Assembly (NCBI GenBank): GCA_028872975.1
Contig: JAGWNV010000029.1
Coordinates: 1-16,344, forward strand
Reading direction: 5' to 3'
DNA: 16,344 nucleotides
Source: Acidobacteriota bacterium
Lineage (GTDB): Bacteria; Actinomycetota; Acidimicrobiia; Acidimicrobiales; UBA8190
Below the pieces are notes generated by a model. That model had not been told where the DNA came from. It worked only from the letters and a program-made list of their open reading frames with translations, and made no database searches. A program made the translations under genes and the position numbers. This document shows positions 14,311-16,344 of this stretch, in pieces (position 1 is the first letter of the stretch; each line of letters begins with the position of its first letter).

Positions 14311-15684
14311 ATGGCCGACATCGCGGGACTCCTCTCGGAGGTGGTGGGGCACGCCCACGTCCTCGTGGGCGACGCCATCGCCGCCGACTACACCCACGAC
14401 GAGGCCCTCACCGCCGCACCCGTCGTCCCCGCCTGCGTCGTCCGGCCCTCGTCGACGGCCGAGGTGTCGGAGATCCTGCGGATCGCCCGGGACCAGCGCG
14501 TGCCGGTGGTGGCCCGCGGCTCGGGCACCGGCCTCTCCGGCGCGGCAGTGCCCCGGGCCGACTCCCTCCTCGTCTCCTTCGAGCGGATGGCGCAGGTCCT
14601 CGAGATCGACACCGACAACCACGTGGCCGTCGTCCAGCCCGGGGTGACGCTGCAGCAGCTCGACGAGGCGACGGCGGCGGCCGGGCTCGTCTATCCCGTC
14701 TTCCCCGGCGAGTCCTCGGCCTCCTTGGGCGGCAACGTCGCCACCAACGCCGGCGGCATGCGGGCCGTCAAGTACGGGGTGACCCGCCACCAGGTCCTCG
14801 GGGTCGAGGCGGTGCTGGCCGGCGGCGAGGTCATCCGCACCGGCGGGAAGTTCGTGAAGTCCTCGACCGGCTACGACCTCACCCAGCTCATCGTCGGCTC
14901 CGAGGGGACCCTGGCGCTCGTGACCGAGGCCACCTTGAAGCTCTATCCGCGCCCGGCCCACGCCGCCACCGTCCTCGCCCCCTTCGACGCCCTCGACGGG
15001 GTCGCCGGGGCCGTGGCCCCCGTCGTCGGAAGCGGCATCGGGCCCCGCATCCTCGAGTACGTCGACTCGCTCACCATGGCCGCCATCACCGGCAACGTCG
15101 GGCTCGACCTCGCCGTCCCCGCCGAGGTGGCCGCCCGGGCGTCGGCCTATCTCGTGGTCGTCCTCGAGTCCGACCACGACGACCGGCTCGAGGAGGACGT
15201 GGCCAGGTTGGGGGAGCTGCTGTCGGCCCTCGGGGCCATCGACGTCTACGTCCTGCCCCCCACGGCCGGTACCCAGCTCATCTCCGCCCGGGAGAAGGCG
15301 TTCTTCGTGGCCAAGGCGGCCGGCGCCGACGACATCGTCGACGTGGTGGTGCCCCGGGCCGAGATCCCCCGCTACCTCGACCGGGTGGGGTCCCTGGCCC
15401 AGGAGCACGCCGCCCTCGTCACCGGCTGCGGCCACGTGGGCGACGGCAACGTCCACCTGTCGGTGTTCCAGCCCGACCCCGAGCGCCGCCATGCCCTGCT
15501 CGGCGCCCTCTTCGAGGCAGGCGTCGACCTCGGCGGGGCCATCACCGGCGAGCACGGCGTGGGGACGGAGAAGAAGCAGTACTTCATGGCCCTCACCGAC
15601 CCCGCCACCGTCGACCTCCTTCGGCGCATCAAGGCGGCCTTCGACCCCGACGGCATCTTGAACCCCGGCAAGATCTTCGACTGA
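14311..15684 (+). CDS. FAD-linked oxidase, GlcD-type (glycolate/lactate dehydrogenase)
   Basis: A 457-aa flavoprotein of the vanillyl-alcohol-oxidase fold, expected to oxidise a 2-hydroxyacid to a 2-oxoacid. FAD-binding part: PVVARGSGTGLSGAAVPR (65-82), PGESSASLGGNVATNAGG (132-149), KSSTGYDLTQLIVGSEGTLA (183-202). Catalytic/metal part: TGCGHVGDGNVHLSVF (371-386) and GEHGVG (413-418), ending LNPGKIFD. Full length for GlcD. GlcE and GlcF subunits are not visible nearby, so it is more like stand-alone D-2-hydroxyacid dehydrogenases than the three-part glycolate oxidase. The next gene, a ThDP enzyme, starts 8 bp on, so the two are co-transcribed and probably act on the same carbon skeleton. Preceded by a good ribosome-binding site (AGGGGAC). 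Confidence 0.92.
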   Translation: MADIAGLLSEVVGHAHVLVGDAIAADYTHDEALTAAPVVPACVVRPSSTAEVSEILRIARDQRVPVVARGSGTGLSGAAVPRADSLLVSFERMAQVLEIDTDNHVAVVQPGVTLQQLDEATAAAGLVYPVFPGESSASLGGNVATNAGGMRAVKYGVTRHQVLGVEAVLAGGEVIRTGGKFVKSSTGYDLTQLIVGSEGTLALVTEATLKLYPRPAHAATVLAPFDALDGVAGAVAPVVGSGIGPRILEYVDSLTMAAITGNVGLDLAVPAEVAARASAYLVVVLESDHDDRLEEDVARLGELLSALGAIDVYVLPPTAGTQLISAREKAFFVAKAAGADDIVDVVVPRAEIPRYLDRVGSLAQEHAALVTGCGHVGDGNVHLSVFQPDPERRHALLGALFEAGVDLGGAITGEHGVGTEKKQYFMALTDPATVDLLRRIKAAFDPDGILNPGKIFD

Positions 15685-15692
15685 GGAGCCCG

Positions 15693-16344
15693 ATGAACGG
15701 CGCCCACTCCCTCATCCGCACCCTCGTCGGCTCCGGCGTGGACGTCTGCTTCGCCAACCCCGGCACCTCGGAGATGCAGTTCGTGGCCGCCCTCGACGAC
15801 GTGCCGGAGATGCGGGCCGTGCTGGCCCTCTTCGAGGGGGTGGCCACCGGGGCGGCCGACGGGTTCGCCCGGATGGCGGGCCGGCCCGCCGCCACCCTGC
15901 TCCACCTGGGCCCGGGGCTCGCCGGCGGCATCGCCAACCTCCACAACGCCCGGCGCGCCCACACGCCGGTCGTGAACGTGATCGGGGACCACGCCACCTA
16001 CCACCAGGCCTACGACGCGCCGCTCCAGAGCGACATCGCCAGCCTGGCCCGGCCGGTGTCGGCCTGGTACCGCGAGGCGACCACGGGCGAGGCCGTGGCC
16101 GCCGACGGTGCCGAGGCGGTGGCCGCCGCCCGCCGCGCCCCCGGCGGAGTGGCCACGCTCGTGGTGCCGGCCGACGTCTCCTGGCTCGAGGCGGGCACGC
16201 CGGCGCAGCCCGTGGCGGTGCCGGGGCCGGCCCCCGTGGCCGCCGAGGTGGTCGAGCAGGTGGCCAAGGCGCTCCGGGGTGGCGCGCCGGCGGTGCTCCT
16301 CGTGGGGGGGGCCGCCATGCGCGAGCGGGGGCTCGTGGCCGCCA
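15693..16344 (+). CDS. ThDP-dependent acetolactate synthase-like enzyme, 5' part
   Basis: The gene runs off the right edge; 217 residues are visible. The N-terminal pyrimidine-binding domain is clear: MNGAHSLIRTLVGSGVDVCF (1-20), ANPGTSEMQFVAALD (21-35), and the cofactor-activating glutamate in ALFEGVATGAADGFARM (Glu48). LLHLGPGLAGGIANLHNARR, then NVIGDHATYHQAYDAPLQSD, follow. The central domain begins near 190. This wording is that of the stand-alone 'acetolactate synthase large subunit' or MdlC-like proteins, not of the biosynthetic IlvB, which pairs with IlvN. Decarboxylation or carboligation of a 2-oxoacid is expected. ATG at 15693 follows GAGGAGC and lies 8 bp after the GlcD-type stop. 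True substrate unknown. Confidence 0.9.
   Translation, partial: MNGAHSLIRTLVGSGVDVCFANPGTSEMQFVAALDDVPEMRAVLALFEGVATGAADGFARMAGRPAATLLHLGPGLAGGIANLHNARRAHTPVVNVIGDHATYHQAYDAPLQSDIASLARPVSAWYREATTGEAVAADGAEAVAAARRAPGGVATLVVPADVSWLEAGTPAQPVAVPGPAPVAAEVVEQVAKALRGGAPAVLLVGGAAMRERGLVAA

Noticed and set aside
1..16344. CRISPR array, insertion sequence or rRNA
   Set aside because: No spaced direct repeats, transposase motifs, terminal inverted repeats or rRNA-like sequence seen on reading through the window.

Overview
This window is high-GC DNA with dense, tightly packed genes, frequent GTG starts, many 4-bp stop/start overlaps and strong G/C preference at third codon positions. The gene set (MarP-type CvpA/trypsin protease, GH15 enzyme followed by an MDR glucose dehydrogenase, PPOX-class oxidoreductase, PadR plus a six-helix membrane partner) fits a free-living actinobacterium, possibly of the Acidimicrobiia. 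That placement is inferred from style and gene content, not from a marker gene.

Left edge (1-732): the 3' end of a SLATT/DUF4231 two-TM protein, a class predicted to act as pore-forming effectors in nucleotide-signal immunity. Its DNA is clearly poorer in GC (about 55% by hand count of the first 120 bases) than the rest of the window. About 216 bp of non-coding, mixed-composition DNA separates it from the host-like genes. The partner genes, if any, lie outside the window.

733-3112 (minus strand): a short cluster reading from a small, possibly frame-disrupted ORF, through an unrecognised 112-aa protein, to a beta-CASP metallo-beta-lactamase-fold RNase-like protein. A roughly 400-bp gap that includes a very strong hairpin separates it from a type I sulfatase (3113-4579, minus).

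4580-7877: a PPOX-family oxidoreductase diverges from the sulfatase and runs convergently into a DUF167 gene, overlapping it by 83 bp. DUF167 is translationally coupled to a sterol-desaturase-family membrane enzyme. On the other side of a short control region, a PadR regulator and a six-TM membrane protein form an operon. Its promoter carries a near-textbook 8+3+8 palindrome and probably produces a leaderless transcript.

7890-14197 (minus): a six-gene run reading MarP-like protease, GH15 trehalase/glucoamylase, glucose 1-dehydrogenase, MBL-fold hydrolase, a cupredoxin-fold lipoprotein that has lost all recognisable copper ligands, and an alpha/beta hydrolase. Several junctions overlap (GTGA, ATGA) or are under 15 bp. 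The GH15 to glucose dehydrogenase coupling suggests a disaccharide or glucan to glucose to gluconolactone route.

14311-16344 (plus): a GlcD-type FAD-linked 2-hydroxyacid oxidase followed after 8 bp by the start of a ThDP-dependent enzyme of the acetolactate-synthase/benzoylformate-decarboxylase type. Together these could oxidise a 2-hydroxyacid and then decarboxylate or ligate the 2-oxoacid. I found no rRNA, tRNA, CRISPR array or insertion sequence.
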